Positions 1 through 8,485 of a DNA stretch of 64,000 nucleotides are shown here, one piece after another. The notes under the pieces are model-generated. The model was not told the DNA's origin. It did not search any database and saw only the letters and a list, made by a program, of their open reading frames with translations. The stretch is from Hyphomicrobiales bacterium. Lineage in GTDB: Bacteria; Pseudomonadota; Alphaproteobacteria; Rhizobiales; Beijerinckiaceae. The stretch lies in the NCBI GenBank assembly GCA_930633495.1, contig CAKNFJ010000002.1:558001-622000 (forward strand), in the 5' to 3' direction. The position numbers and the translations under genes are program-made. Position 1 is the stretch's first letter. Each line of letters begins with the position of its first letter.

Positions 1-3
1 GTC

Positions 4-1722
4 ATGACGCCCGAGGACCTCGACGCTCTGAGCATCGAGGAAGCCGTGGCATTCGTCTCGAAAGACCTGGTGTGGCCGAAGCCGGATTACGCAGCGCTCG
101 CCGAGGCGGGGTTTGAACCCGAGGCGCTTGCCTTGCAGAAGATCGTGCGCGACCGCCTCCCGGCGGCGGCAGTCATTCCGGACAACGACAAGCCGGACCA
201 GGAGCAGCGCCGTATCCATCGACAGTATGTGGAGATGGTCAGCTTGCTCCGTGACGTCGCCGCGCGGTTGAAAACCGCCGCCGAGATGCGCGTCTTCCAT
301 AACGAGATCTACACGGAGCTCGACTGGCACCAGACCGGTTGGCGGAGCAACGAGGTCCGCTCGAAGATCGCTAGCGTCACCTCCGGACGTAAGCGTCCGT
401 ACGAGCTGAAGACCGCTGACCTCGACAAGGCATCGGCGATGGTCCGGGAGGGCTTCCCCAGCTCCAAGGTCGATCCCTGGCTCAAGGGCGTGCTGATCAA
501 GCAGCGCGCCGGCGAGTTCTATGCTGTCCGCGGCCGCACCATCACGACCAAGGGGCACGCGACCCATGAAGCGGCGGTGGCCGCGCTCAAGGCCGCTTAT
601 CAGGAAAAGCGCACGAAGAAGGCCGACACGCCGAAGATGCCGCCAATGTACCGCGAGCGTCTCGACGAAATCGTGCGCGAAGGTCTGCCTGCTCGGCGTG
701 ATGGATCCGTCTCGCCGGAGGCCTTCATCGAGGAATTCGGATTCCGGGGCGTCGAGTTCGGCGAATGGCTGCCCGACGGCGAGCGGCAGATGGTGCTCGA
801 CCACGCCTGGGACGCGTTCTGCGACCTGGCAGAGGTGCTCGACATCCCGCGCACCTCTCTCAGCCTCGGCGGCAACCTCGCCTTGGCGTTCGGCGCGCGA
901 GGCAATGGGCAGGCGGCTCATTACGAGCCCCTGAGGGCCGTCTTCAATGTGTCGCGGCTGTCAGGCGCCGGCTCGGTTGCCCATGAGTACGGGCATTTTC
1001 TCGATCATTATGCCGGGCAGAAGGAGTACATTCCGACCCAAAACGGCTCGATTGCTTCGGGCTCGGGCTGGTACGAGTGGTCTCTGCCGAGGGCCGGCCG
1101 GCTGAGCGGTCTCGGCTCGGAGCTCGCGGGCATGTGGGATCGCATGATGGAGACCATCCGCATGCGCCGCCTCAGCCGAGAGGAGCACGTGGCGGCCCTG
1201 GACAGCAAGATCGCCTACCATGCGGAGCGTATCGCAAGCGAGACGAAGCGGCTGGAGACCTTCATCGCATCGGGCGGGGAGCAGCGCGATGGCAAGTTCG
1301 TCGGCAAGATGCAGACTTGGCTCCGCCGCGAGGCTGCGACCGAGCAGTCCGTCAGGGCTCGTCGCGAGGCGTTTCTCAACAACCCTTCTCTGCCTGGTGC
1401 AGCGGCGGTTTCTCACTTCTTCACCGAGGCGCTGAAGCTCGGCGGAGCGAATGGCTACTGGCAGCGTCCGACCGAGACGTTCGCGCGGGCCTTCGAGTGC
1501 GCCGTGTTCGATGCGCTGAAGAAGGCCGGCGCGCGCAGTGACTACCTGGTGCACGGGGTCGAGCCCGAGCTCTACGCCGACGCGATCTGGAAGGGTAACC
1601 CCTATCCGGTTGGCGACGAGCGCGAGGCCATCACCTCGATCGCTCTCGACCTGTCGCGCGCGATCATCCCAGCCATCGTCTCGAAGTTCGAGCAGGAGCC
1701 AGAGCCGGCTCCCGTTCCGTGA
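4..1722 (+). CDS. LPD1-like protein with HEYGH metallopeptidase motif
   Basis: The 572-residue protein carries a zinc-metallopeptidase-type HEYGH signature at residues 327-331 within the segment GAGSVAHEYGHFLDH. This kind of segment is typical of LPD1 and related domains of large polyvalent proteins carried by plasmids and phages. The roughly 200 N-terminal residues are charged and I do not recognise them. The frame is open to the window edge, so the real start may lie upstream of the ATG at base 4. The gene converges on the next one with 4 bases between stop codons. The two His and the Glu suggest metal binding and perhaps proteolysis, but activity is inference. Confidence 0.75.
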   Translation: MTPEDLDALSIEEAVAFVSKDLVWPKPDYAALAEAGFEPEALALQKIVRDRLPAAAVIPDNDKPDQEQRRIHRQYVEMVSLLRDVAARLKTAAEMRVFHNEIYTELDWHQTGWRSNEVRSKIASVTSGRKRPYELKTADLDKASAMVREGFPSSKVDPWLKGVLIKQRAGEFYAVRGRTITTKGHATHEAAVAALKAAYQEKRTKKADTPKMPPMYRERLDEIVREGLPARRDGSVSPEAFIEEFGFRGVEFGEWLPDGERQMVLDHAWDAFCDLAEVLDIPRTSLSLGGNLALAFGARGNGQAAHYEPLRAVFNVSRLSGAGSVAHEYGHFLDHYAGQKEYIPTQNGSIASGSGWYEWSLPRAGRLSGLGSELAGMWDRMMETIRMRRLSREEHVAALDSKIAYHAERIASETKRLETFIASGGEQRDGKFVGKMQTWLRREAATEQSVRARREAFLNNPSLPGAAAVSHFFTEALKLGGANGYWQRPTETFARAFECAVFDALKKAGARSDYLVHGVEPELYADAIWKGNPYPVGDEREAITSIALDLSRAIIPAIVSKFEQEPEPAPVP

Positions 1723-1726
1723 CGCT

Positions 1727-2686
1727 TTAAAGGCGGGGCGCCGGCGCGGCGTCCTCGTCCGGAGCCCGGTAGCGCTCCAGGATCTCCTTCATCATGTCGT
1801 CATGCATGGCGGCCTGCTGCTCGATCCTGGAGGCGAGCTCCTGCAGGGCAGGGAGCATGGCATCGAACGCACGGCCGACGGTCTCGCGGTACTGGGCGAT
1901 GCGCTCGTTGTCGGCATCGATGATCGCCTGCACGGCCGCCGGCGAGGCGTGATCCAGCAGGACATCCGCGCGATCGACATAGAGCTGAGGAGCTCGTCCC
2001 TGAACGCCGCGAGAGCCATAGTCGGCCGGGTAGATCGTCCTGTAGCCGGGTTTCACATAGAAGCGCGAGCCGGTCTCCTTGATGACCGTCGCCGCCGCGA
2101 CGGCGCGGCGGAAGCTCAGCCTCGGGAAGGGGAGCACGAAGCCTTTCGGCAGCTTCCCGATCCGCTCCCGGTCGTCATGGATCGAGGTTCGATAATCGCT
2201 CGCGATGATGATCGTTCGCGCTGCGGCTTCTTCGGCTGCGGCGCGCGCGGCCCGCATCGCTTCGAATTCGGCCTTGCCGGTCTCGTTCCAGAAATCGAAG
2301 CCCTGCTTGGTCAGCAGGTAGATGTTCGAGCTGTAGTGCACAGGGGTGTCGCCGAGCTGATCAACCAGCTTTTGGAATGCCGGTTTCGACGAGCCCACCC
2401 GGTTCGGGATCAGATTCAGGCAGTTCTCGTAAGCAAGATATTTGAGACGGACCAGTGGCGTCGTGTCCGGCGAGGCCTTGGTGAAACGCCTGTGCAGCTC
2501 GACCAGCGTCTCCTGGGTCTGAATCATGCGCGCCTTGCGCTTCCCGTTCTCGTCGACTGGTGTCAGATCGAAGAACTGCATCCCGCCGACGCCGGACGTG
2601 GCCACGAACCGATTGGCGGGACCGTTCTCCAGCAGCCAATCCAGGAGCGCGAGGCTCGCGTAGGAAAGCGTGTCTTTCTTGGCCAT
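1727..2686 (-). CDS. hypothetical protein, 319 aa
   Basis: I do not recognise a family. The protein is soluble, with a stretch rich in Ala, Glu and Arg near residues 135-165 (likely helical) and a helical, charged C-terminus. It is the last gene of a minus-strand cassette running down from about 5983; the upstream gene stops 2 bases before its ATG, so they are probably translated together. Coding is supported by length, consistent GC-rich codon use and tight packing. Confidence 0.7.
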   Translation of the reverse strand: MAKKDTLSYASLALLDWLLENGPANRFVATSGVGGMQFFDLTPVDENGKRKARMIQTQETLVELHRRFTKASPDTTPLVRLKYLAYENCLNLIPNRVGSSKPAFQKLVDQLGDTPVHYSSNIYLLTKQGFDFWNETGKAEFEAMRAARAAAEEAAARTIIIASDYRTSIHDDRERIGKLPKGFVLPFPRLSFRRAVAAATVIKETGSRFYVKPGYRTIYPADYGSRGVQGRAPQLYVDRADVLLDHASPAAVQAIIDADNERIAQYRETVGRAFDAMLPALQELASRIEQQAAMHDDMMKEILERYRAPDEDAAPAPRL

Positions 2687-2688
2687 CG

Positions 2689-2958
2689 TCAGCGCCTGGC
2701 AGGGAAGGTGAGGGAGGCGCCGTCCTCAAGGGCTCGGGCTTCGTCGACGAGAGTGCGTGCCTGGTCGCGCAGCTCGGAGGCGCGGCGCCGATCGGAAGCC
2801 TCTCGATCGCGGATCGCCTGCGCGGCGACGCGGGCGTTCCCGACGGTCTGCGGCAGGCCACGCGCGGCCAACTCCTCGGCGAGCGCGATCCCGTAGGGCG
2901 CATCGACTCGACGACCGGCTTCGGTCAGGCAGGCGGAACTGATAACGGCAGATTTCAT
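2689..2958 (-). CDS. small hypothetical helical protein, 89 aa
   Basis: The ATG at 2958 is chosen because a good Shine-Dalgarno (GGAGG, 7 bases ahead) precedes it; the open frame continues upstream but that part looks non-coding. The protein is mostly predicted helix, with a charged stretch rich in Arg, Glu and Asp (residues about 48-78) that could be a short coiled coil. Function unknown. It sits between two other unknown genes of the same cassette. Confidence 0.6.
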   Translation of the reverse strand: MKSAVISSACLTEAGRRVDAPYGIALAEELAARGLPQTVGNARVAAQAIRDREASDRRRASELRDQARTLVDEARALEDGASLTFPARR

Positions 2959-2972
2959 GGCAACCTCCGCCT

Positions 2973-3341
2973 TCACGCTACCGGTTGGGGACGCAAACCA
3001 GAACTGCGACCAGCGTCGAACTGATCGACGAGCGCCAGAGCCCGTTCCAGTGCCTCCCAGCCTGAGGCGGGCAGGTTGTCCTGAGGCTGATGGATGTTGA
3101 GCACCGTGGCCCACATGGAGGCCCAAAGAGGCTCCCTGGCCTCCTCCGGGATCTTGGCGACGAAGCCCGTTGGCGTGCCCCCATCGTTAACCCATCGATC
3201 GATCTCCGCGGTCAGCGCTTCGGCGACCTCCGACCGTCCGACTAGGTAGGTGCTTTCGATGTCGTGCAGGCTGTGCAGCAGGCATCCGATGACGATGTGC
3301 CGCTCGTCCTCGGTCAGTCCGGCGATCCAGTTCGCGCTCAC
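2973..3341 (-). CDS. hypothetical protein, 122 aa
   Basis: The start is a GTG at 3341 that overlaps the upstream stop as GTGA, the usual sign of translational coupling. The acidic soluble protein contains several Trp residues and no signal or membrane segment. I recognise no family. The coupling to the SEDLW-tail gene just upstream suggests a shared role. Confidence 0.65.
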   Translation of the reverse strand: MSANWIAGLTEDERHIVIGCLLHSLHDIESTYLVGRSEVAEALTAEIDRWVNDGGTPTGFVAKIPEEAREPLWASMWATVLNIHQPQDNLPASGWEALERALALVDQFDAGRSSGLRPQPVA

Positions 3342-3622
3342 CAGAGATCCTCCGAAAACAGTTCGTGCTGCGCGCTTTCGTTGCGCATGCGCTGGCCACT
3401 GGCCTTCACGATCCCCATCGCCGCGGCGCGGTCGACGAAGACACCGAGGTCGGTCGTGAAGCCAGGCGTGTGCCCGATCGAGTCGGGATCAATGCCGAGC
3501 AGCGCGCTCATCGAGAAGAGGTGGTGATGCCGAAATGGTGCCGGCAACGCGACCATACTGCCGTCGGCCAGCCGCAAGGCGACGCCGGTGATGCGGCGCG
3601 CGTCATTCGCGGCGGTCATCAT
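3338..3622 (-). CDS. small phage/plasmid-associated protein of the RHHH...SEDLW type
   Basis: The protein contains FRHHHLFSMSALLG, then a GF-T--G-FVDR-AA-- segment, and ends in FSEDLW. This order of motifs (two or three His, then GF-T--G-FVDR, then a C-terminal L-SEDLW) is one I know from small proteins of unknown function in phages and mobile elements of proteobacteria. Length (94 aa) fits. Starts at 3622 or 3619 are both possible because ATG occurs twice; the upstream stop overlaps as TGATGATG. The biochemical role is not known. Confidence 0.7.
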   Translation of the reverse strand: MMTAANDARRITGVALRLADGSMVALPAPFRHHHLFSMSALLGIDPDSIGHTPGFTTDLGVFVDRAAAMGIVKASGQRMRNESAQHELFSEDLW

Positions 3623-4083
3623 CGGAACCCCGGGCCGGCCGTGTAGACGGCGTCATCGGTCAGCGGAACGACGCCTTCGAGCCAGACACCACAATAGTCC
3701 ATCGCATCCTGCAGATGCGCGGGATCGATCCGGACCTCACCGTCATCGCGACGCTCCAGGAACGACTGCAGGTGGGGATCCGAGAAGGCAGCCAGGACGC
3801 GCGCATGCAGGTCAGCCGGCAGGAAGCGAACGAGATCCTCTGCCCGGTAGCCCATCTCCTTGCCGCCCCGGCGCCAGTCCTCTGCCATGAGAAGCTCCTC
3901 GACGATGGCTTGCCTCAACTCGTGGTCGTCCATGTTCCGGACAGACAGCACTTCCTGGTCGATGAGCGGCCACGCGTTGGCGAAGGCTTTGATCGCAGCA
4001 CCGTCGAGCTTGTGAAGCGCCGCCGCTTCATCCTGCGCGAGAGCGACGAAGGCATGGATGTCCTCGGCAGTGATCTCGGTCAT
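3619..4083 (-). CDS. hypothetical protein, 154 aa
   Basis: An acidic, probably all-helical soluble protein without a recognisable domain. It lies in the coupled cassette: its stop overlaps the next start and its own start overlaps the stop of the gene upstream. Only the coding status and the operon membership are supported. Confidence 0.65.
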   Translation of the reverse strand: MTEITAEDIHAFVALAQDEAAALHKLDGAAIKAFANAWPLIDQEVLSVRNMDDHELRQAIVEELLMAEDWRRGGKEMGYRAEDLVRFLPADLHARVLAAFSDPHLQSFLERRDDGEVRIDPAHLQDAMDYCGVWLEGVVPLTDDAVYTAGPGFR

Positions 4084-4310
4084 CGAGCGCGCCTCCTCGT
4101 GCGCTCAGCCGCCCGATTGGCTTCAGCGCGCTTGGCATCCCGATAGGCCAGGATCGAGTTCGCATGGGCCATATGACCGGACAACTCTTCTGCCCAACGC
4201 ACCCACTCGCTGGGATCGGCGTTCTCACCTGGCTTCCTGACGAAGGGGCCGCGAATTTGCGCGATTTCCGCTCGGGTGAGATGACGCTCGGGATCGTACT
4301 CGGCGGTCAC
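4080..4310 (-). CDS. small hypothetical protein, 76 aa
   Basis: The start is a GTG at 4310 overlapping the upstream stop as GTGA. The protein has Trp-containing helices in the middle and a very basic Arg-rich tail (ending RTRRRAR) that could bind nucleic acid; that is inference. No family recognised. Confidence 0.55.
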   Translation of the reverse strand: MTAEYDPERHLTRAEIAQIRGPFVRKPGENADPSEWVRWAEELSGHMAHANSILAYRDAKRAEANRAAERTRRRAR

Positions 4311-4546
4311 GGCTTCGGCCCCGCGGGCTCATCCTCGAACTTCGCGCGAAACTGCTCGTAGGCAGCATCACCCGATTCGGTGATCGCGAGCGTCGTCGAG
4401 CCGAAGCTTCCCGTGGTCAGGGTCGCATACCCTTGCGCGACCAGCCATTGTCCCGGCGGATAGCTCTCCGCGATGGTCCGGCTGCGCTTCTCATGAATCT
4501 CGGCGAGAAGCTCGAAACGCGGCTTGGTGAATGCAGGCTTGGCCAT
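4307..4546 (-). CDS. small hypothetical protein, 79 aa
   Basis: The segment from about residue 28 (PPGQWLVAQGYATL) to residue 58 (AITESGDAAYEQF) looks like the recognition helix and wing of a small winged-helix domain (LV--GYA----G---L-IT--G). This is a weak resemblance. The gene follows the 475-residue gene by 9 bases in the same cassette. Confidence 0.55.
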   Translation of the reverse strand: MAKPAFTKPRFELLAEIHEKRSRTIAESYPPGQWLVAQGYATLTTGSFGSTTLAITESGDAAYEQFRAKFEDEPAGPKP

Positions 4547-4555
4547 CGGTATCTC

Positions 4556-5983
4556 TCAAATGCGAGGGGAGGGCGAGGTTTCGAGATGGAATTCCTGGTC
4601 CTCGAGGCGCACGCGGCCGCAGCTGACGCCGGCGGCAACAATGGCGAGTTGGGCGGGCGCCGCCGGCTTGGTCTTCCAGTTCGTGACACCGAGAACCCCG
4701 TCGACGCGCTCACCGAGAGCTTCGAGCTGCGCAGGGTCAGCGATGCCCTTGAAGCTGTCCGCATCGAACTGGAATTCGAAACCGTCCGGCACGGAGTAGC
4801 CGTTCCAGTACTGGGCGATTGCCTTGTCGCGGGGCAGATCCACAGCCGCGGCGCGGCGATCACCGGCGGCGGCGAGCTTGCCCGAGGGTGTCAGTCCGAA
4901 GATCGCAGTCTTCAGACTGACGAAGGTCGGGCGCCCCTCCCATTGCAGGGTCCAATAGAGGGGCTTGATCAGCCCCGCCTTGAAGAGGACGGTGACACGC
5001 GACCAGGCGACCGTCTGCAGCTTGCCCGAGCGCGGGCTCATCTGCATCGGCCGGTCGCTGCTGGAATGGGCCACCGGGCACCCCTTGGCGATCCGGTCGA
5101 GAACCGCGGCGTTCTCCCGGTCCCCCAGAATGACACCGATGTCGTCGCGCGACTTCTGCTCGCGGTTGAACCCCAGTTCGAGCAACGAGAGTGTGCCGAC
5201 CGCATCCTTCAGGCGTTCGACCTCCTGGAGATCGAGTGCCGGCACGGTGCGGCTGGCGACGTCGTTCTCATCGAAGACGTAGCCGCGGCTCTCAGCCTCG
5301 GCGCGAAGCCGGGCATTGAGATCCTCGTCTCGCCTCGTCCTAATACGAGGGTGAGCTGCGATCAGCAGGCCTTCGGGCACCCGCTTGACGGAGCCTTCCC
5401 AGACTTCGGTGAGATTGCCCCGGCTGTATCGAAATGCGAGGGCCCCGCTCCCAGTGTCGCCGCGCTGGGTGAAGACGCTGTTCTGATCGAGCAGATCAGC
5501 CACCGACTGCCAACCCTGCATGAACGCCGCATCGGCGTTGCGCTTGGCCTGAAGGTCCTTGTGGATCATCCAGCCGCGGGCGAGATCGCGACCGAGGTCT
5601 TGGGCGGCCTTGTCCTGCGGCGAGACCAGCTTGATCGAGTCGTTCACGCCCAACCCGAGCTCTCGCTCGCGGTCATAACGGAGCACCAGGGCGACCGCCC
5701 CATCGCGTCCAGATGGCCCGGTGATGACGGCGACGGAGTTACCCCCGAATTCGGCCGCAGCCGCCTCGTATCCGTGGAGCTCTCTCGTCGACGGAAACAC
5801 CCGCAGCGAGATCTCGGCATCCGGCAGTAGAGTCGGATCCGTCAGGAGGTCTTCGACAGTGTCTCGCTTGGGGTCGGCGAAGCGAATGCCGGCGGGCGCA
5901 GCATCGTCCCGCACGAGCGGATAGAACCCGTGCACCGCAGCGGCTCGAAACCCCTCGTCAATCGCAATGTCGTCGCGCTTCAT
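4556..5983 (-). CDS. hypothetical protein, 475 aa
   Basis: This is the first and longest gene of the minus-strand cassette. The ATG at 5983 begins MKRDDIAID; a TTG at 6019, 12 codons earlier and preceded by AGGA, is an alternative. The protein is soluble, of mixed alpha/beta character, with no membrane segment and no motif I can name. Tight packing with the genes below it (9-base gap) argues for one transcript. Confidence 0.65.
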   Translation of the reverse strand: MKRDDIAIDEGFRAAAVHGFYPLVRDDAAPAGIRFADPKRDTVEDLLTDPTLLPDAEISLRVFPSTRELHGYEAAAAEFGGNSVAVITGPSGRDGAVALVLRYDRERELGLGVNDSIKLVSPQDKAAQDLGRDLARGWMIHKDLQAKRNADAAFMQGWQSVADLLDQNSVFTQRGDTGSGALAFRYSRGNLTEVWEGSVKRVPEGLLIAAHPRIRTRRDEDLNARLRAEAESRGYVFDENDVASRTVPALDLQEVERLKDAVGTLSLLELGFNREQKSRDDIGVILGDRENAAVLDRIAKGCPVAHSSSDRPMQMSPRSGKLQTVAWSRVTVLFKAGLIKPLYWTLQWEGRPTFVSLKTAIFGLTPSGKLAAAGDRRAAAVDLPRDKAIAQYWNGYSVPDGFEFQFDADSFKGIADPAQLEALGERVDGVLGVTNWKTKPAAPAQLAIVAAGVSCGRVRLEDQEFHLETSPSPRI

Positions 5984-6052
5984 GGGCTTTAGCTGAGAAG
6001 GAAAGCCGGCAGAGTTCAATCCGCCAGGTCCTAAAATCCGGGGATGAGCACC

Positions 6053-6415
6053 TCAGAGAGTTGGCGCAGCAGCCGGCACGAGTGTCGCCAGATAGTCCTC
6101 GTCCAGCGATGTCACCTCAGCGTGGGGCATCAGCGCGCCACCGGCGGGGGTCACCGATCCGAACTCGCGAGTGCCGAACGTCCAGTCGCCGCGTCCGTAC
6201 TCGGCCGCCCACTCGACTGCGGCGCGCCACTTGTCGCCGCGCGAGCTCACGTCGACCTCGTAGGCCCGGGCAAAATCGTAGCGGTGTTCCCGCAAGAACG
6301 CCTGCGCTGCATAGACATACAGCCAGTCCTCCAGTGCTTCCTTGGTCGGGAAGATCGGCGCGCTATAGATCTCGGCGCCGGCACTGGACATGGCGATGAA
6401 GTGAATTTGGGTCAT
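6053..6415 (-). CDS. hypothetical protein, 120 aa
   Basis: The ATG at 6415 is preceded by a clear GGAGG, so the open frame upstream of it is ignored. The protein starts MTQIHFIAMS, is acidic and rich in aromatic residues in the middle, and has no signal peptide. No family recognised. Confidence 0.6.
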   Translation of the reverse strand: MTQIHFIAMSSAGAEIYSAPIFPTKEALEDWLYVYAAQAFLREHRYDFARAYEVDVSSRGDKWRAAVEWAAEYGRGDWTFGTREFGSVTPAGGALMPHAEVTSLDEDYLATLVPAAAPTL

Positions 6416-6463
6416 GGAAGCCTCCTGGCGACAGGCTAGGGCCATCCGCTGAAAGCGACGAGC

Positions 6464-6754
6464 TCAGAGGAAGAGAAGCACGCAGGCGCTGATGCAGCCA
6501 ATGACGCCGGCAGTCCGGTAATGCTCCGTGAAAAAGGCGAGCAGCGCGACCAGAATGCCGAGCAGGGCGCCGAGAAACATGAAACCGCGCATGATGCCGA
6601 AGACGAGCGGCAGCGGCCAGGCCACGAGCCAATACCAGGTCGACACGGAAAGGGGATGAGGCGCGAACCCGTGCACGAAAAGCGTCAGCGCAAGGCCGAT
6701 GGCGAGGTGGCAACCGAGGACCAGCAGCGTCGTGCGGCTCAGCAGGACTGGCAT
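6464..6754 (-). CDS. small inner-membrane protein, 96 aa, probably 3 transmembrane segments
   Basis: Hydrophobic runs around residues 5-28, 38-70 and 78-96 suggest three membrane helices. The start ATG at 6754 shares one base with the stop of the upstream membrane gene (TGATG), so the two are coupled. I recognise no family; two tiny coupled membrane proteins could form one complex, which is inference. Confidence 0.5.
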   Translation of the reverse strand: MPVLLSRTTLLVLGCHLAIGLALTLFVHGFAPHPLSVSTWYWLVAWPLPLVFGIMRGFMFLGALLGILVALLAFFTEHYRTAGVIGCISACVLLFL

Positions 6755-6951
6755 CAGAAAAAGACCAACGCCAAAACAGTGAGCTCGCCGAAAGCGAGTG
6801 CCCAGCCGTACCAGCGCTTCATCAGCGCGCCGATGGTGAGCAGCAGCAGAGTCGCGAATCCCCAGCCGAGCAGGAAGCCGACAGCGATCCAGAGCGGCAG
6901 AAGGATGCCGAGGAGCCATACGGCCGGAGGACGGTTCGAAAGGGCATGCAT
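6754..6951 (-). CDS. small inner-membrane protein, 65 aa, 2 transmembrane segments
   Basis: The ATG at 6951 (MHALSNRPP) has a GAGG ahead of it at a suitable distance. Two hydrophobic segments follow, separated by a short basic loop with the sequence MKRWYG. No family recognised. It is translationally coupled to the next membrane gene. Confidence 0.5.
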   Translation of the reverse strand: MHALSNRPPAVWLLGILLPLWIAVGFLLGWGFATLLLLTIGALMKRWYGWALAFGELTVLALVFF

Positions 6952-7007
6952 GCGGACACCTCGGTTATCGACATGATGGTCGAGCCGGTCCGCGAAATGA
7001 TCAACCG

Positions 7008-7045
7008 GCGCCCGCAAGGATTCCGTGGACGGACCTTACGGGCGC
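7008..7045 (-). terminator. inverted repeat downstream of HU gene
   Basis: Arms 7008-7019 and 7034-7045 are complementary over 12 positions with one G-T pair and a 14-base loop. It starts just past the HU stop codon and could end HU transcription, but no T-run follows, so an intrinsic terminator is not certain. Confidence 0.3.
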
Positions 7046-7056
7046 GTAGGCATTGG

Positions 7057-7356
7057 TCAGATAGCTTCCTTCAGCTCCTTAGCGGGACGGAAGGCAGCCT
7101 TCTTGCTGGCGGCTACGTCGATCACCGCACCGGTCGCCGGGTTGCGAGCCTGGCGCGCCGGGCGATCGTTGACCTGGAAGGTTCCGAGGCCAGCAAGGCG
7201 GATCTTCTCGCCCTTGGTCAGGCTTTGAACGATGCCGTTGACGACGTCAGAGACGATCGCTTCAGCCTGCTTCTTCGGGATCGAATGAGCCTCGGCGATC
7301 TGGGCGGCGAGGTTCTTGCCGGTGATGACGACGGCCTTAGCCTTTGCTTCTGCCAT
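7057..7356 (-). CDS. hup: HU-family DNA-binding protein
   Basis: HU is a small dimeric nucleoid protein that bends DNA without strong sequence preference. The 99-residue protein shows the family signature: GLGTF at 56-60 followed by RNPATG at 71-76, the arm that inserts its proline in the minor groove. The N-terminus carries an Ala/Lys-rich extension of about 10 residues before the usual start. The ATG at 7356 has an AGGAG ahead and replaces a longer open frame. An accessory copy on an element is common and may help replication or silencing of foreign DNA; that is inference. Confidence 0.9.
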   Translation of the reverse strand: MAEAKAKAVVITGKNLAAQIAEAHSIPKKQAEAIVSDVVNGIVQSLTKGEKIRLAGLGTFQVNDRPARQARNPATGAVIDVAASKKAAFRPAKELKEAI

Positions 7357-7574
7357 TTGAAACTCCTGTTTTCTGTAAGGCAGGGCCGATCTCGTCGTCA
7401 TTCAGCGGCGCAAGCAAGGCGTTCGGGAGGTTCGAAAGCCCTGGAGATCGACTTATCCGCAGAGGAATCGCGCTGCAGCAGCGGATCGGGAGCGTTCAGG
7501 CGCCTTCACGCCCGACCCCAGCGGGGTTTACGGCGCTCCCGCGAATCGCGCGAGACCTAATCTGGCGCCGGCTT

Positions 7575-7814
7575 TCAGCCCGGCAAACGCCACACGAGAA
7601 CGCGTCCGGCAGTGCCGAGTCCCTTGGTCCTCGGCTCAAGCGAACCGCTGACGGCGCCCTCACCTTCAAGACGGCGAAGCTCGGATCGCGCTTGCGATTC
7701 CGTCCAGCCAAAGCGACCGGCGATGACGTCGGTCGGGGCTGACCCGTGACGCTTCAGAAAGCCGAGCACGGTCTCTTCCGCATGGGCTCCGCCAAGGCGA
7801 ACGACGTTCTTCAC
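7575..7814 (-). CDS. small winged-helix-like protein, 79 aa
   Basis: The start is a GTG at 7814 overlapping the upstream stop as GTGA. The segment ETVLGFLKRHGSAPTDVIA and the following helix-turn-helix (RFGWTESQARSELRRLEGE) look like a small winged-helix DNA-binding domain: helix, turn, recognition helix, short wing ending VLVWRL. It is probably a regulator or adaptor coupled to the 195-residue gene. Family not identified. Confidence 0.55.
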   Translation of the reverse strand: MKNVVRLGGAHAEETVLGFLKRHGSAPTDVIAGRFGWTESQARSELRRLEGEGAVSGSLEPRTKGLGTAGRVLVWRLPG

Positions 7815-8398
7815 TTTGCGCCCTTCCGCGGCTTGGATTGCTGCCCGACGACCGGCCCCGATCGGCCATCCTCCCATACCGCGAGGCGAAACGAGCAGCG
7901 CTCTGCGCCCTCGCAGGTCTTTGCACGCGGCGATTCAGGCTGTCGGCCAGCCTTGATGCCCAAATGAGAGTGACAAGTGTCACAGGCCCACCAGATCGTG
8001 TCCCCGACATCGAAGGCGAGAAGGCCGGACACCGAACGCATCGACGCCTGCCAGAAAACCTCGCCCTCCTCGCGACCATAAAAGCTGTCGGGCACCTCAG
8101 TTCCGCGATAAGCGACCTTTTCCGAGGTGGGACCAAGATATTCAGAGAACACGTAGTCCTGGGCGGCGCGAGCGCCTGTCAGGGCCTCGCGCCCCAGGAG
8201 GCCGAAGAGTTCAACCTGCTCCAGCGCCGAGACGGAGCGCTCGTTCTGAGCGTGATAGCTCTGGACCAGAAAGAGAAGGTCCTCCTTGTTCAGACTATCC
8301 CACGGCGTCTGGCCGCGGCTGAGGCTTGCGATCGGCAACATCCGTGACCGTATCTCATCGAGCTTTTCGTGACCGGTTCTGCGAGGGATGATGTCCAT
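7811..8398 (-). CDS. hypothetical protein with C-terminal Cys/His cluster, 195 aa
   Basis: The N-terminal 120 residues are helical and unrecognised. The C-terminal third holds C--C-H-H (CDTCHSH) and later C-----C (CEGAERC), a plausible zinc site; HNH-type nucleases can look like this but I see no catalytic His-Asn-His order, so no activity is claimed. It is coupled to the winged-helix gene downstream. Confidence 0.55.
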   Translation of the reverse strand: MDIIPRRTGHEKLDEIRSRMLPIASLSRGQTPWDSLNKEDLLFLVQSYHAQNERSVSALEQVELFGLLGREALTGARAAQDYVFSEYLGPTSEKVAYRGTEVPDSFYGREEGEVFWQASMRSVSGLLAFDVGDTIWWACDTCHSHLGIKAGRQPESPRAKTCEGAERCSFRLAVWEDGRSGPVVGQQSKPRKGAK

Positions 8399-8485
8399 CT
8401 ATCGATGGTGCTCGCAGAAGGCAGGTGGGGCAACGCGGGCTAGGCCTCAATCCACCGTTCGAAGAGATTCGTGCCGGAACGGGCC

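Noticed and set aside
4433..5830. Long open frame (about 465 codons) on the plus strand opposite the 475-residue minus-strand gene
   Set aside because: Mirror frame typical of GC-rich coding DNA; composition is not protein-like and it lacks a ribosome-binding site, while the opposite strand fits a coupled cassette.
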